Shown: positions 1 through 7,412 of the stretch, in pieces
How positions within the stretch are numbered: position 1 is the first letter of the stretch
Layout of the letters: the number at the start of each line of letters is the position of its first letter
Source of the DNA: Carnobacterium divergens
GTDB taxonomy: Bacteria > Bacillota > Bacilli > Lactobacillales > Carnobacteriaceae
Length of the DNA: 64,000 bases
NCBI RefSeq assembly: GCF_900258435.1
Contig: NZ_LT992558.1
Location: 507,370 to 571,369 of the forward strand
Reading direction: 5' to 3'
Made by a program: the position numbers and the translations under genes
The notes under the pieces: generated by a model
What the model saw: the letters and a program-made list of their open reading frames with translations, nothing else
Database searches by the model: none
What the model was told of the DNA's origin: nothing

Positions 1-182
1 CCAGAGAATGCGACCAGTTAGAGGAAGAAAAACAATTCTTCAACCGTAAATTAGAAAGTGGGGAAGAAGCTTTAGAACAGCTTATCCGTAAAAAAACTGC
101 TCAACGAAATCAATTAGAAGAAGATTTTTTAAGAGTAAGAAAGGCGGAAAATGAATGCCAAGAATCGACTACCAAGAATTAA
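1..182 (+). CDS. C-terminal part of a DUF3958-like small coiled-coil protein (LXG toxin partner)
   Basis: An open frame runs in from the window edge and stops at 180-182. It encodes about 59 residues very rich in Glu, Lys, Gln and Arg with no Pro or Gly break, as expected for a helical coiled coil. It overlaps the start of the LXG toxin gene by 28 bases, which indicates translational coupling. In Enterococcus and Listeria LXG loci, two small helical proteins (a WXG100-like TIGR04197 protein and a DUF3958 protein) are encoded just before the toxin and act as its secretion partners. Position, size and composition fit DUF3958. The family assignment is inference because the N-terminus lies outside the window. 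Confidence 0.6.
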   Translation, partial: RECDQLEEEKQFFNRKLESGEEALEQLIRKKTAQRNQLEEDFLRVRKAENECQESTTKN

Positions 183-1513
183 AAGGGCTATCCGATGAAC
201 TAACCAGTCTTAGACAATCGATTGTCTCTTATTTAAAAGAATACAATCGTGCCAATGACCATTTTGTAGAAGAAAATGAACTTCAAGGGCAAGCGTGGTC
301 TTCTGCTAAAAGCTATCATCGAAATTATAAAACCATTTCAGATAGTATTTTTAACGCTCTATATGACTTAGACGACACACTTAAAGCGTATCTTGCCACC
401 TTTAAAAGCCTTGTGGGAGAAGCTGAAAATAGGCTAGATACCGATGAGTTACAGGATTTACAAAATCAATTAAGACAGCTTCAAACACAAAAATTAGACT
501 TTATGGAAGAAATGGCGAAAGTCTTTAAAGATGTACCTGTTTTGAAAGATTTTTTCGGACAACAGAGCATGTACGGAAAAATGAAAGAGATTGAATTGTT
601 AAAACGATACGAACAATTTGAACGGCAAACCCAAGGGAATTTTGATAACGTTCATGAAACTATCGGGGCAATTCTACAAGGGTTAGCGTACATAGGAGAT
701 AGCAAGAATTTCGAAAGTGGGGCGAATGGGTATCATGCCTTGAATCTGAATTCGCTAGATTGGTACCAAAAACTGAACACTTACAATCAAGCTAATAAAA
801 AAGACCGTTACGAACTGAAAGAAGTTAAAAATCAATATGGCACGTTTTACCAAGTCTTGAAAAATGGTAAAGTAGATAAAGAGGCGACCGAAGCCTATAA
901 TGAAATGGTGCTCGAAGAGCAATGGAACGAGTTTAAAGATAAACTAGATACGACTCTTGATGTCATTGATGCGTGGTCCTATTTAATTGGAAATACAGTA
1001 AAAGTTGTCGGAGGTGGAGCGACGACGATTGTTGGAGTAGTTGGAATTACAGGTTGTTTTGCGGTTGTCGAATTGGCAAGCGGTGGAACGGCAACGGTTT
1101 TCTTACCGGGAGTTGCGACAGCAGGTGTGGCCGTAGCAGGAACAGGAACGGCGATAATGGTGGATGGGCTAAATAGTTTTCAAAATGGTTATGAAGGCAA
1201 CGTGATGTTTTCAAATAATGGGAAGATTACGAGTAAGACGATTAGACCGGGTAAGCCAATTGAAGCTACTATAAAAGGAAGAAAGTTGAAAATACGAGTT
1301 GATGCAGAGCCAGATGGTAATAAAATTCAAATTCAAGCGGGTAGTGGGGAACTATCAAGCTTAGATGAGAGAATTTTAGTTAACAAAATCACTGATAAGG
1401 CGAGTATTAAAAGTCAGATACCTAAAAAAATAATAAGGGCTTTGAGTAAAGGACAACTTGAGGAATTGATAAATAGAATTTGGAAAGCATTTATCTGGCT
1501 AACAACTAAATAA
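155..1513 (+). CDS. LXG-domain polymorphic toxin, type VII secretion substrate
   Basis: 452 residues. The N-terminal ~200 residues are helical and charged, and carry the family's L-x-G signature (L43, G45) followed by W48. Residues ~275-340 form a glycine-rich hydrophobic stretch with repeated small residues (VGGGATT, GVVGITG, GVATAGVAVAGTG), typical of the region between the LXG domain and the toxin domain. The C-terminal ~100 residues are basic and match no nuclease, NADase or lipid-II-phosphatase motif I know. LXG proteins are exported by the type VIIb (Esx/Yuk) system and kill or inhibit neighbouring Gram-positive cells. The start overlaps the upstream partner gene, and the immunity candidate follows 11 bases after the stop. 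The toxin activity is unknown, and the short C-terminal domain could also be a truncated or membrane-acting type. Confidence 0.8.
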   Translation: MPRIDYQELKGLSDELTSLRQSIVSYLKEYNRANDHFVEENELQGQAWSSAKSYHRNYKTISDSIFNALYDLDDTLKAYLATFKSLVGEAENRLDTDELQDLQNQLRQLQTQKLDFMEEMAKVFKDVPVLKDFFGQQSMYGKMKEIELLKRYEQFERQTQGNFDNVHETIGAILQGLAYIGDSKNFESGANGYHALNLNSLDWYQKLNTYNQANKKDRYELKEVKNQYGTFYQVLKNGKVDKEATEAYNEMVLEEQWNEFKDKLDTTLDVIDAWSYLIGNTVKVVGGGATTIVGVVGITGCFAVVELASGGTATVFLPGVATAGVAVAGTGTAIMVDGLNSFQNGYEGNVMFSNNGKITSKTIRPGKPIEATIKGRKLKIRVDAEPDGNKIQIQAGSGELSSLDERILVNKITDKASIKSQIPKKIIRALSKGQLEELINRIWKAFIWLTTK

Positions 1514-1524
1514 GGAGATAAAAA

Positions 1525-2043
1525 ATGAGAATTTATGTGCAAATTAACTTAGTGGAAATAGCTTTAAATTATCGGGAATTAGCAGAAAAAATGTGGTTCA
1601 GTTGTTATAATCATAAAAAATTAGAACTCTCTCATATGGGAAATACTGAAACTTTACAAGAAGATTTTTCACTTTCTCTGAAATGGGATAAATGGTTGAA
1701 TGATGATAGATGGACTAGTAGACTTACAGCTTCAAACCATGAACATATCTCTGTTGATCCGATTAGAAATAATACTATGTTATATTTTGAAACAGATCAT
1801 GTCAATATTCTAACCGTAGATAAACGAGCCTTATACATTATGGTATGCGAGCTTGCAAAAGAGGTTCAAGGAACGATTAGTGATGATAATGAAGAAAATT
1901 GGTTAACACTTGAAGAATTTAAAGAAAAGCATCAAGAAATTCTAAACTTAACATTCGAAGAAGCGAATGAAATTAGCTTAAAAGAAGTGGAGACCATGAC
2001 CCCAATAGATGAGCCTGAAGAAAATGAAGTTGATTATTCATGA
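1525..2043 (+). CDS. Candidate immunity protein for the LXG toxin
   Basis: 172 residues, acidic, no signal peptide and no membrane segment, so probably cytosolic. It starts 11 bases after the toxin stop behind an AAGGAGAT ribosome site. A small acidic cytosolic protein directly downstream of an LXG toxin is the usual immunity gene position, and its acidity complements the basic toxin C-terminus. I do not recognise a named immunity family. The C-terminal ~35 residues (NLTFEEANE, EENEVDY) are repeated almost exactly in the tiny frame that follows, which suggests that tandem immunity copies existed here. Function is inferred from position only. Confidence 0.55.
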   Translation: MRIYVQINLVEIALNYRELAEKMWFSCYNHKKLELSHMGNTETLQEDFSLSLKWDKWLNDDRWTSRLTASNHEHISVDPIRNNTMLYFETDHVNILTVDKRALYIMVCELAKEVQGTISDDNEENWLTLEEFKEKHQEILNLTFEEANEISLKEVETMTPIDEPEENEVDYS

Positions 2044-2160
2044 ATGGCAAACAAAAAAATTCTAAACTTAACATTTGAAGAAGCGAATGAACTAAGTTTG
2101 AAAGAAGCAGATATTATCGAATTGATGGAAGAACCTGAAAATAGTGAAGTTGATTACTAA
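1924..2160 (+). repeat. Two tandem ~120-bp units in the immunity gene tail
   Basis: Unit 1 (about 1924-2043) and unit 2 (2044-2160) are in register at a period of 120 bases. Positions 1939-1970 and 2059-2090 differ at only one of 32 bases, then divergence rises through the rest of the unit. Higher identity at one edge fits a recombination junction between diverged paralogues. Confidence 0.8.
2044..2160 (+). pseudogene. 38-codon duplicated tail of the immunity gene
   Basis: An ATG directly abuts the TGA stop of the preceding gene and opens a 38-residue frame in the same reading frame, ending TAA. It contains ILNLTFEEANELSLKEA and ends NSEVDY, matching the C-terminus of the preceding protein (ILNLTFEEANEISLKE, ENEVDYS). 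There is no separate ribosome site, so it could be made only by reinitiation or stop readthrough. The best reading is a remnant of a second immunity gene copy, most of which was lost by recombination. A functional mini-protein is less likely. Confidence 0.65.
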
Positions 2161-2216
2161 AAAAATAGCTTGATGATTTTCAGTTCTTCTGAATTTCATC
2201 AAGCTATTTTTATTTT
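2158..2216. terminator. Bidirectional terminator between immunity module and dmkB
   Basis: A 16-bp perfect stem (AAAAATAGCTTGATGA with its complement) encloses a smaller TTCAG/CTGAA stem. It is flanked by an A run on the left and a T run on the right, so it can stop transcription from both convergent sides. Confidence 0.85.
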
Positions 2217-2233
2217 TTTAGTAGAGTGTAAAC

Positions 2234-3214
2234 TTATAGATGTCGCGCTAGAAGACTTTTAGTAATCTCGCTAATTTGTTCTTTTTCAGGAATATCAGGA
2301 AGATTATCAATACCCTTTAAAGCTTTACGTGTATATTTTTCAGCTAATTCCTGTGCTTGAGAGACACCACCAAGGGATAAAACAAGCTGATGAACGGCTT
2401 GGATATCTTCATGAGTCATCTCCGCTTTTTTTGAAAGGTAAGGAGCAAAAGCTTTAGGATTTTTACGAATGGCGAAAATCAATGGAGCGCTGTAAACACC
2501 TTGACGCACGTCTTCTAAAACAGGTTTGCCAAATACTTCTGCTGATTGAGAATAATCAAGAATATCATCCATAATTTGAAAGGCCATGCCAATATGGCTG
2601 CCTATATAATAGCAAGAACGAGCAAACTTTTCAGTAGAGCCACCTTCTAATGCGCCCGAAAAACAACTTAATGCAAAAAGTTGAGCTGTTTTACCAGATA
2701 TTTGCGTTAAATACTGTCTCATCGTAATTTTTTGATTGTATCGTAAGTGCATTTGATCCAACTCGCCCATTAAAATACGTTCCATGCCTCTAGTATCGAT
2801 TTGAATGCTTTCAATTGAACTTGAATATTTTGATAATAATTTAAAACAAACGGTAAATAAATAGTCACCTGCATAAACGGCAACGTCTTTGCGGTATTTA
2901 GCTTGAATGGTTGGTGCACCACGTCTAAGTGGGGAATCGTCAACAACATCATCGTGAATCAATGTCGCCATGTGTAAGATTTCTAGAGCAGCTGCTACAG
3001 CTTGAATTTTTTTAGGATCTTGCGTAGTTCCAAATTTTGAAAATAAAATCGTGTAAGCAGGTCGCAAAAGTTTACCACCTGAATGAATCAACTCAATAAT
3101 TGTTTTTTCAATATCTTTATTTCGGATTGTGATGCTGTTTTCCATTAAGTTTACGGTCGCTTCTAATTCTGTTTTAAGTTCAGGGTAAGCTTCCCATAGT
3201 GGATGAATCTTCAT
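2234..3214 (-). CDS. dmkB: Polyprenyl diphosphate synthase, DmkB/HepT type (EET quinone side chain)
   Basis: 326 residues, usual length for trans-isoprenyl diphosphate synthases. It has both aspartate-rich metal-binding motifs: IHDDVVDD near residue 85 and FQIMDDILDY near residue 210. It elongates allylic diphosphate with isopentenyl diphosphate to make the long isoprenoid tail of demethylmenaquinone. The start overlaps the stop of eetB in an ATGA junction, and its ribosome site (AAAGGAG) lies inside eetB, so the two are translationally coupled. With dmkA in the same locus it supplies the dedicated quinone pool of extracellular electron transfer described in Listeria. A role in general menaquinone synthesis cannot be excluded. 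Confidence 0.85.
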   Translation of the reverse strand: MKIHPLWEAYPELKTELEATVNLMENSITIRNKDIEKTIIELIHSGGKLLRPAYTILFSKFGTTQDPKKIQAVAAALEILHMATLIHDDVVDDSPLRRGAPTIQAKYRKDVAVYAGDYLFTVCFKLLSKYSSSIESIQIDTRGMERILMGELDQMHLRYNQKITMRQYLTQISGKTAQLFALSCFSGALEGGSTEKFARSCYYIGSHIGMAFQIMDDILDYSQSAEVFGKPVLEDVRQGVYSAPLIFAIRKNPKAFAPYLSKKAEMTHEDIQAVHQLVLSLGGVSQAQELAEKYTRKALKGIDNLPDIPEKEQISEITKSLLARHL

Positions 3215-3771
3215 TGGGATTCTCCTTTCATACGATGATCAGAAAGTGGGTGATACATTGCTTTGAAATCGCGTAATGTTTGGACATGTTCTAATAAATA
3301 ATTGGCGGCAATGCCAATAGCAATACCAGATAAAATACCTAAAAAGGCCAACACAGGCAAATAGAGCATGACCGTCCAAGTTTGAGCAATCCAACTGGCG
3401 ATCATCAGTTGACCCACGTTATGTAAAATGCCACCAGTCGCACTGATTCCAATAATACTGACGCGTTTTGGTCCCAATTGTTTTACTGCTAGCATGCCAA
3501 CGTAACTCAATAAAGCACCTGCGCAACTATACATGAATGTTGATAAGGTTCCACCTAATAATGTGGTCAGTAAAAGTCGCATCCAGACAACCGTAAAGCT
3601 GTCTTTAACTGGCAATGTAAAAATAGAAATAATTGTAATTAAGTTTGCTAAGCCAAGCTTTGCTCCAGGAGCAAAAGCAAATGGGAAGGGAATGCTGCGT
3701 TCAATAAGCCCGATTACAACTCCTTGTGCGGCTAGTAAAGCAATATAAACAATCTTTTGATTTCGAGTCAT
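3211..3771 (-). CDS. eetB: Gx-transporter-family membrane protein, EetB type (Hpre_diP_synt_I)
   Basis: 186 residues with about five hydrophobic segments. The N-terminal region carries PFAFAPGAKLGLANL, typical of the family annotated as heptaprenyl diphosphate synthase component I or Gx transporter. EetB proteins of this family are encoded in extracellular electron transfer loci, where with EetA they are needed for electron passage to the surface. The exact mechanism is not known. The start is set by AAAGGAGG, seven bases upstream on the minus strand. It forms an overlapping pair with dmkB. The eetA gene that normally accompanies it is not present upstream. Confidence 0.8.
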   Translation of the reverse strand: MTRNQKIVYIALLAAQGVVIGLIERSIPFPFAFAPGAKLGLANLITIISIFTLPVKDSFTVVWMRLLLTTLLGGTLSTFMYSCAGALLSYVGMLAVKQLGPKRVSIIGISATGGILHNVGQLMIASWIAQTWTVMLYLPVLAFLGILSGIAIGIAANYLLEHVQTLRDFKAMYHPLSDHRMKGESQ

Positions 3772-4090
3772 CTCGCTTTTCCTCCTTTAATGAACAATCA
3801 TCTTTTAGTTTATCAAATCGCTCGTGTGGTTTCCATCTGCAAAGTGCCAATAGATGGCATTCCTTTTCATGGGTTAATGAGTGGAAATAGAAAGGTCTTA
3901 GTTCCATAGTGGTGGTTTGTTTCAACGAAAAAAGAACAAGAGGCAAAAAAGAATATGATGGGAGGCTCTTTTTATAGTGTGAAAAAAAGTCTATTTCTTC
4001 TCTCTCTCCTATTTTTTTGAATTGATTTTGTAAAAAAAAGAATGGCTAAGGCAGCATTTTTCATCTGCCTTAAACCATTAATTAAATGAC
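3772..4090. other. Intergenic region between ndh2 and eetB; no eetA
   Basis: 319 bases hold the ndh2 terminator and the eetB ribosome site. Reading the minus strand shows only a frame of about 80 residues running into eetB, rich in Cys, His and charged residues. It has neither the N-terminal membrane anchor nor the NusG-II-like beta fold expected of EetA. I could not identify a convincing promoter for eetB-dmkB here. Confidence 0.6.
4031..4079 (-). terminator. Terminator after ndh2
   Basis: On the minus strand, a stem TAAGGCAG/CTGCCTTA extended by AATGG/CCATT beyond a small bulge is followed by a run of eight T. It separates ndh2 from eetB-dmkB, so the latter pair probably needs its own promoter. 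Confidence 0.8.
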
Positions 4091-5962
4091 TTATTTTCCG
4101 TCGTAAAGAGATTTAGGTGTTCCATACCACCATTTTCCAGCGACTTTTTGAACCCAAGGGATGACATAGTAGTCTAAACCAAAGGCACGACCAGAACCAT
4201 TCATTAATGCAATAGCGGCGAAAATAAACCAAATATTTACCCAGTAGAACATACCTGATAATGCGAAGCTGATTACTAAAGCAATTGTAGCAGCATTGCT
4301 TAACCAAGTGAATAGACCTGCAATAATAGCAAGTGCAATTAATAATTCAATGATTGTCATTGTTTTTTGGAAGAATAAAGCAACTTCAGGAGTTGGGATC
4401 ATTTTTTCCATCATCCATTCAAACCATTTAGGAGCTTTGTCAAAGACCATCATAGGTTCTTCGCCATATGCATAACTAAAACCGAATACAGGTTTTGCAG
4501 TTTCAACAACAGCATCAGCAGCGCCAGCAGCGGCTTCAGATGCACCACTTGTTGCTTCTTGTAACCAAGCAAATGGAAGTTTTACAGAATCGCCAAACCA
4601 TGATTCTCCACCAAACCAACCAAAGGTTTTCTTACCGGCTTCAAGGAGCCACATACTACCGTAGAACACTCGAAGTGGAACACTCCATAGCACATTCCCA
4701 TAACGAGATAAGTGACCACGGAAGATATTGCGTTTGTCTTTAATGTGGAAGAACTCATGCATAATGTATTGGAATGCATAGTATCCTGAACGAATATCAA
4801 AGAAGTATTTCAAATTAACAATGTGTTTCATTAAAATAGCTAAGAAACCACTTAAGTGAATTTTTTCAAATAAACAAGCAACGCCATAACGGCTACCGAT
4901 TGATACCATGAATCCTTGATAATTTCCTTTGTATTCATGTTTTTCAGTACCGTCAATTTCAGCAATGATGTTAGCAGCTGCAGTATGAGCTGTACATTCA
5001 GCGGCTTGAACGATTTGTGGTGTTGGAGTATTTTCAAACTCTTCAAAGTACACTAAATCGCCAATAACGTAAACGTCTTTTAAATCTTTTGCTTCCATAT
5101 ATTGATTGGCAACTAAACGTCCAGCGCGAGCTGCTTCCATACCAAATTCAGCAGTATCAGAGTTCGCTCTAACACCAGCAGTCCAAATCAATGTGTGAGT
5201 TGGGATGCTTTCGCCTGATTTTAATAAGATATGATCTTCTTTCACTTCAACGATTGGTGAATCAGTTAAAATTTTAATGCCTTTTTTAGTCATGTAACGT
5301 TCTGCTTTACCAGCGTCATTACGATCTAACATATTTAAAATGGTTGGTGCAGCTTCAACTACATATAATGTAATTTCTTCAGCAGAAATTTTATTGTCTT
5401 TTGCAAGGCGTTCTTTCCATTCTAACAATTCTCCGACCATTTCAATCCCAGTAAATCCAGAACCACAGACAGTGAAAGTTAACATCGCTTTACGTGTTGC
5501 TTCATCGCGGATTTTAGCAGCTTTGGCTACTGTTTCTTCGATATGAGTACGTAATTTCATTGCGTCTTCCCATGACCATAAAGTGAAACCGAAATCTTTA
5601 ACACCAGGGGTACCAAAGTCATTAGGTTCGCCACCCATACCTAAAACTAGGTAGTCATAGCTGTATGAACCTTGTTCAGTAGTAACCACTTTTGTATCGT
5701 GATTAATGTCAGTAACATTATCTGTTACTAATTTAACATTTTTCAAACGACAAAATAGGCGTTGTAAGTCATATTGAACAGCATTAGGCTCAACACGAGC
5801 GCCTGCTATTTCATGTAATTCAGTCATCATAGTGTGGTATGAGTGACGGTCGATCAAGGTAATCGTAACATCTTTGTTCTTCTTGTACTTTTTCGCTAAC
5901 TTTTTAGTAGCAGCTACTCCAGCATAACCTGCGCCGATAACAACAATATTCTTTTCGGGCAT
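4091..5962 (-). CDS. ndh2: Type II NADH dehydrogenase with C-terminal membrane domain (EET Ndh2)
   Basis: 623 residues, longer than ordinary NDH-2 (~400). The N-terminus has a dinucleotide-binding loop VVIGAGYAG, a second GSGFTGIE near residue 165 for NADH, and VYVIGDL near residue 300 for FAD. The last ~130 residues contain three to four hydrophobic segments (DoxX-like), the fused membrane domain typical of the EET-specific Ndh2. It passes electrons from NADH to demethylmenaquinone at the inner membrane face without pumping protons. The start at 5962 is chosen because AAAGGAGTG lies six bases upstream. A longer in-frame start 48 bases earlier lacks such a site. It is divergent from pplA across a region with Rex-like sites. 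Confidence 0.92.
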   Translation of the reverse strand: MPEKNIVVIGAGYAGVAATKKLAKKYKKNKDVTITLIDRHSYHTMMTELHEIAGARVEPNAVQYDLQRLFCRLKNVKLVTDNVTDINHDTKVVTTEQGSYSYDYLVLGMGGEPNDFGTPGVKDFGFTLWSWEDAMKLRTHIEETVAKAAKIRDEATRKAMLTFTVCGSGFTGIEMVGELLEWKERLAKDNKISAEEITLYVVEAAPTILNMLDRNDAGKAERYMTKKGIKILTDSPIVEVKEDHILLKSGESIPTHTLIWTAGVRANSDTAEFGMEAARAGRLVANQYMEAKDLKDVYVIGDLVYFEEFENTPTPQIVQAAECTAHTAAANIIAEIDGTEKHEYKGNYQGFMVSIGSRYGVACLFEKIHLSGFLAILMKHIVNLKYFFDIRSGYYAFQYIMHEFFHIKDKRNIFRGHLSRYGNVLWSVPLRVFYGSMWLLEAGKKTFGWFGGESWFGDSVKLPFAWLQEATSGASEAAAGAADAVVETAKPVFGFSYAYGEEPMMVFDKAPKWFEWMMEKMIPTPEVALFFQKTMTIIELLIALAIIAGLFTWLSNAATIALVISFALSGMFYWVNIWFIFAAIALMNGSGRAFGLDYYVIPWVQKVAGKWWYGTPKSLYDGK

Positions 5963-6321
5963 TTTTTCCACTCCTTTGAGATAGTTATTTTTAAGAAATA
6001 ATAATAGCAACTATAAATTATAGTTAAATGGTTCACAACCTTACTAATTATACAAGATTTAGTAAATTAAGTCTATGATTATCTTGTTATAAAAAATAAA
6101 ACTTTTGTTATTCAAAAAAGTTTGTGAACAATTGTTCAAATTTGAACGAAAAAAGAAGATTCTAATAAAACTCTAATTGAAAACGTGATGAAATAAATAG
6201 ACAAAAAATAAAAAAGTGAGTATGATGTTAATAGGTACTTACGGATATTGTGAACAACATAACATATAGCGTTTACAATTAGCCTTAAGTAAACTAAAAA
6301 GGATAAGGTGGGAATTTTATT
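5963..6321. promoter_or_regulatory. Divergent ndh2/pplA regulatory region with Rex-like sites
   Basis: 359 bases. The best Rex-like operator is at 6122-6141: TTGTGAA, six bases, TTCAAAT, close to the consensus TTGTGAAN6TTCACAA. Half sites TTGTGAA occur at 6248-6254 on the plus strand and near 6033-6040 on the minus strand (GGTTCACAA). Rex senses the NADH/NAD ratio in Gram-positive bacteria, which would suit an NADH dehydrogenase and electron export genes. Binding is inferred. Confidence 0.6.
6198..6226 (+). promoter_or_regulatory. Likely pplA promoter
   Basis: TAGACA, 17 bases, TATGAT: five of six matches in each hexamer at ideal spacing. The predicted start would leave a ~90-base leader containing the TTGTGAA half site at 6248-6254. 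Confidence 0.55.
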
Positions 6322-7257
6322 ATGGAATTCAAAAAAGTAATGACAATTGGGTCATTGGTTTTAGCTTCAACTTTTGTTTTAGCAGCTTGTGGTGGCGGAA
6401 ACGACACTAAAAAAGACAGCTCAGACGACAAAACAAGTGAAGTAGCTAAAGATTCTTCTAAAGAAGAGTCAAAAGAAATGGTTAAAACTGCTGGTGGCGA
6501 ATTAAAAGACGGCACTTATACTCTTGAAGAAAAAAACTTTGACGACAAAGGTTGGAAAGTAAACTTCAGCATGACTGTTAAAGATGGTAAAATTACTAAA
6601 TCTGATTACGATTATTTAGATAAAGATGGCAAGAAAAAATCTGAAGACAAAGCTTACCAAAAAGCAATGTCTGAAAAAACAAAAGAAAAAATTGGACCTG
6701 CTGACTACATCCCAGCATTAAACGAAGAATTAGTTAAAGCGCAAGATGCAGCATCAGTTGACGTTGTAAGTGGCGCAACTCACTCATCAGAAGCGTTCAG
6801 AAACTACGCACAACAATTAGTTCAAGCAGCTCAAGCTGGAAAAACTGATAAAATTGAAATCGACAACAATGCGGATCTTAAAGATGGCACGTATTCATTA
6901 GAAACTAAAAATGCTTCAAACGGCTGGACAGAAACATTTGAAATGGTCGTTGCTGATGGCAAAATCACTGAATCTAAATACGATGGTACAAACGATAAAG
7001 GTGAATTAAAATCAGAAAACAAAGAATATCAAGAAAATATGTCTAAAATTGCTAAAGTTGGACCAGCAGATTACTTCCCAGCTTTAAACAAAGGATTAGT
7101 TGAAAAACAAAATCCAGGTGAAGTGGAAGTCGTAAGTGGCGCAACTCATTCATCAGAAAGCTTCAAACTATGGGCAGCACAATTAATCAACGCTGCTGAA
7201 AAAGGAAGCCAAGACAAAATCGTTGTTGATAACATCGTAATGTCTGAAAAAAAATAA
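6322..7257 (+). CDS. pplA: PplA, flavinylated surface lipoprotein of the EET pathway
   Basis: 311 residues. The signal peptide ends in the lipobox LAAC with lipidation at C23, followed by a long Lys/Ser/Asp-rich tether. Two tandem FMN-binding domains follow. Each ends in the flavinylation motif VVSGATHSS, with acceptor threonines at about T153 and T275. FmnB attaches FMN covalently at these threonines, and the lipoprotein then reduces external acceptors. AAGGTGGG lies ten bases upstream of the start. A terminator follows and fmnB has its own promoter, so pplA is probably a separate transcript made at higher level. Length and two-domain form match the Listeria protein. Confidence 0.92.
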   Translation: MEFKKVMTIGSLVLASTFVLAACGGGNDTKKDSSDDKTSEVAKDSSKEESKEMVKTAGGELKDGTYTLEEKNFDDKGWKVNFSMTVKDGKITKSDYDYLDKDGKKKSEDKAYQKAMSEKTKEKIGPADYIPALNEELVKAQDAASVDVVSGATHSSEAFRNYAQQLVQAAQAGKTDKIEIDNNADLKDGTYSLETKNASNGWTETFEMVVADGKITESKYDGTNDKGELKSENKEYQENMSKIAKVGPADYFPALNKGLVEKQNPGEVEVVSGATHSSESFKLWAAQLINAAEKGSQDKIVVDNIVMSEKK

Positions 7258-7284
7258 GTCTAACGACTAATTGAATGAAAGTTT

Positions 7285-7320
7285 AAGGTCTTAGAGGTTT
7301 AATCACTCTAAGGCCTTTTC
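7285..7320 (+). terminator. Terminator after pplA
   Basis: Stem AAGGTCTTAGAG/CTCTAAGGCCTT with one G-T pair, nine-base loop, then TTCTT. Confidence 0.7.
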
Positions 7321-7345
7321 TTATGAAAATAGCTAGGAGATAAAC

Positions 7346-7374
7346 TTGTAAAATAAAAGCGCCACTACTATAAT
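7346..7374 (+). promoter_or_regulatory. fmnB promoter
   Basis: TTGTAA, 17 bases, TATAAT, about 30 bases upstream of the fmnB ribosome site. Confidence 0.75.
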
Positions 7375-7412
7375 GAAAAAGACAAATAGAGACGGATAGA
7401 TGAGGGGCAATT

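Noticed and set aside
3701-3946. Minus-strand frame of ~81 residues as possible eetA
   Set aside because: It overlaps eetB and the ribosome site of eetB, is Cys/His/Lys-rich without an N-terminal membrane anchor, and shares no EetA feature. Most likely chance.
4495-4743. Plus-strand Gln-rich frame opposite ndh2
   Set aside because: It is antisense to a fully conserved coding region, with codon use explained by the Ala-rich segment of ndh2.
6178-6194. Possible CcpA cre site near the pplA promoter
   Set aside because: The left half fits (TGAAAACG) but the right half lacks the symmetric bases, so I do not call it.
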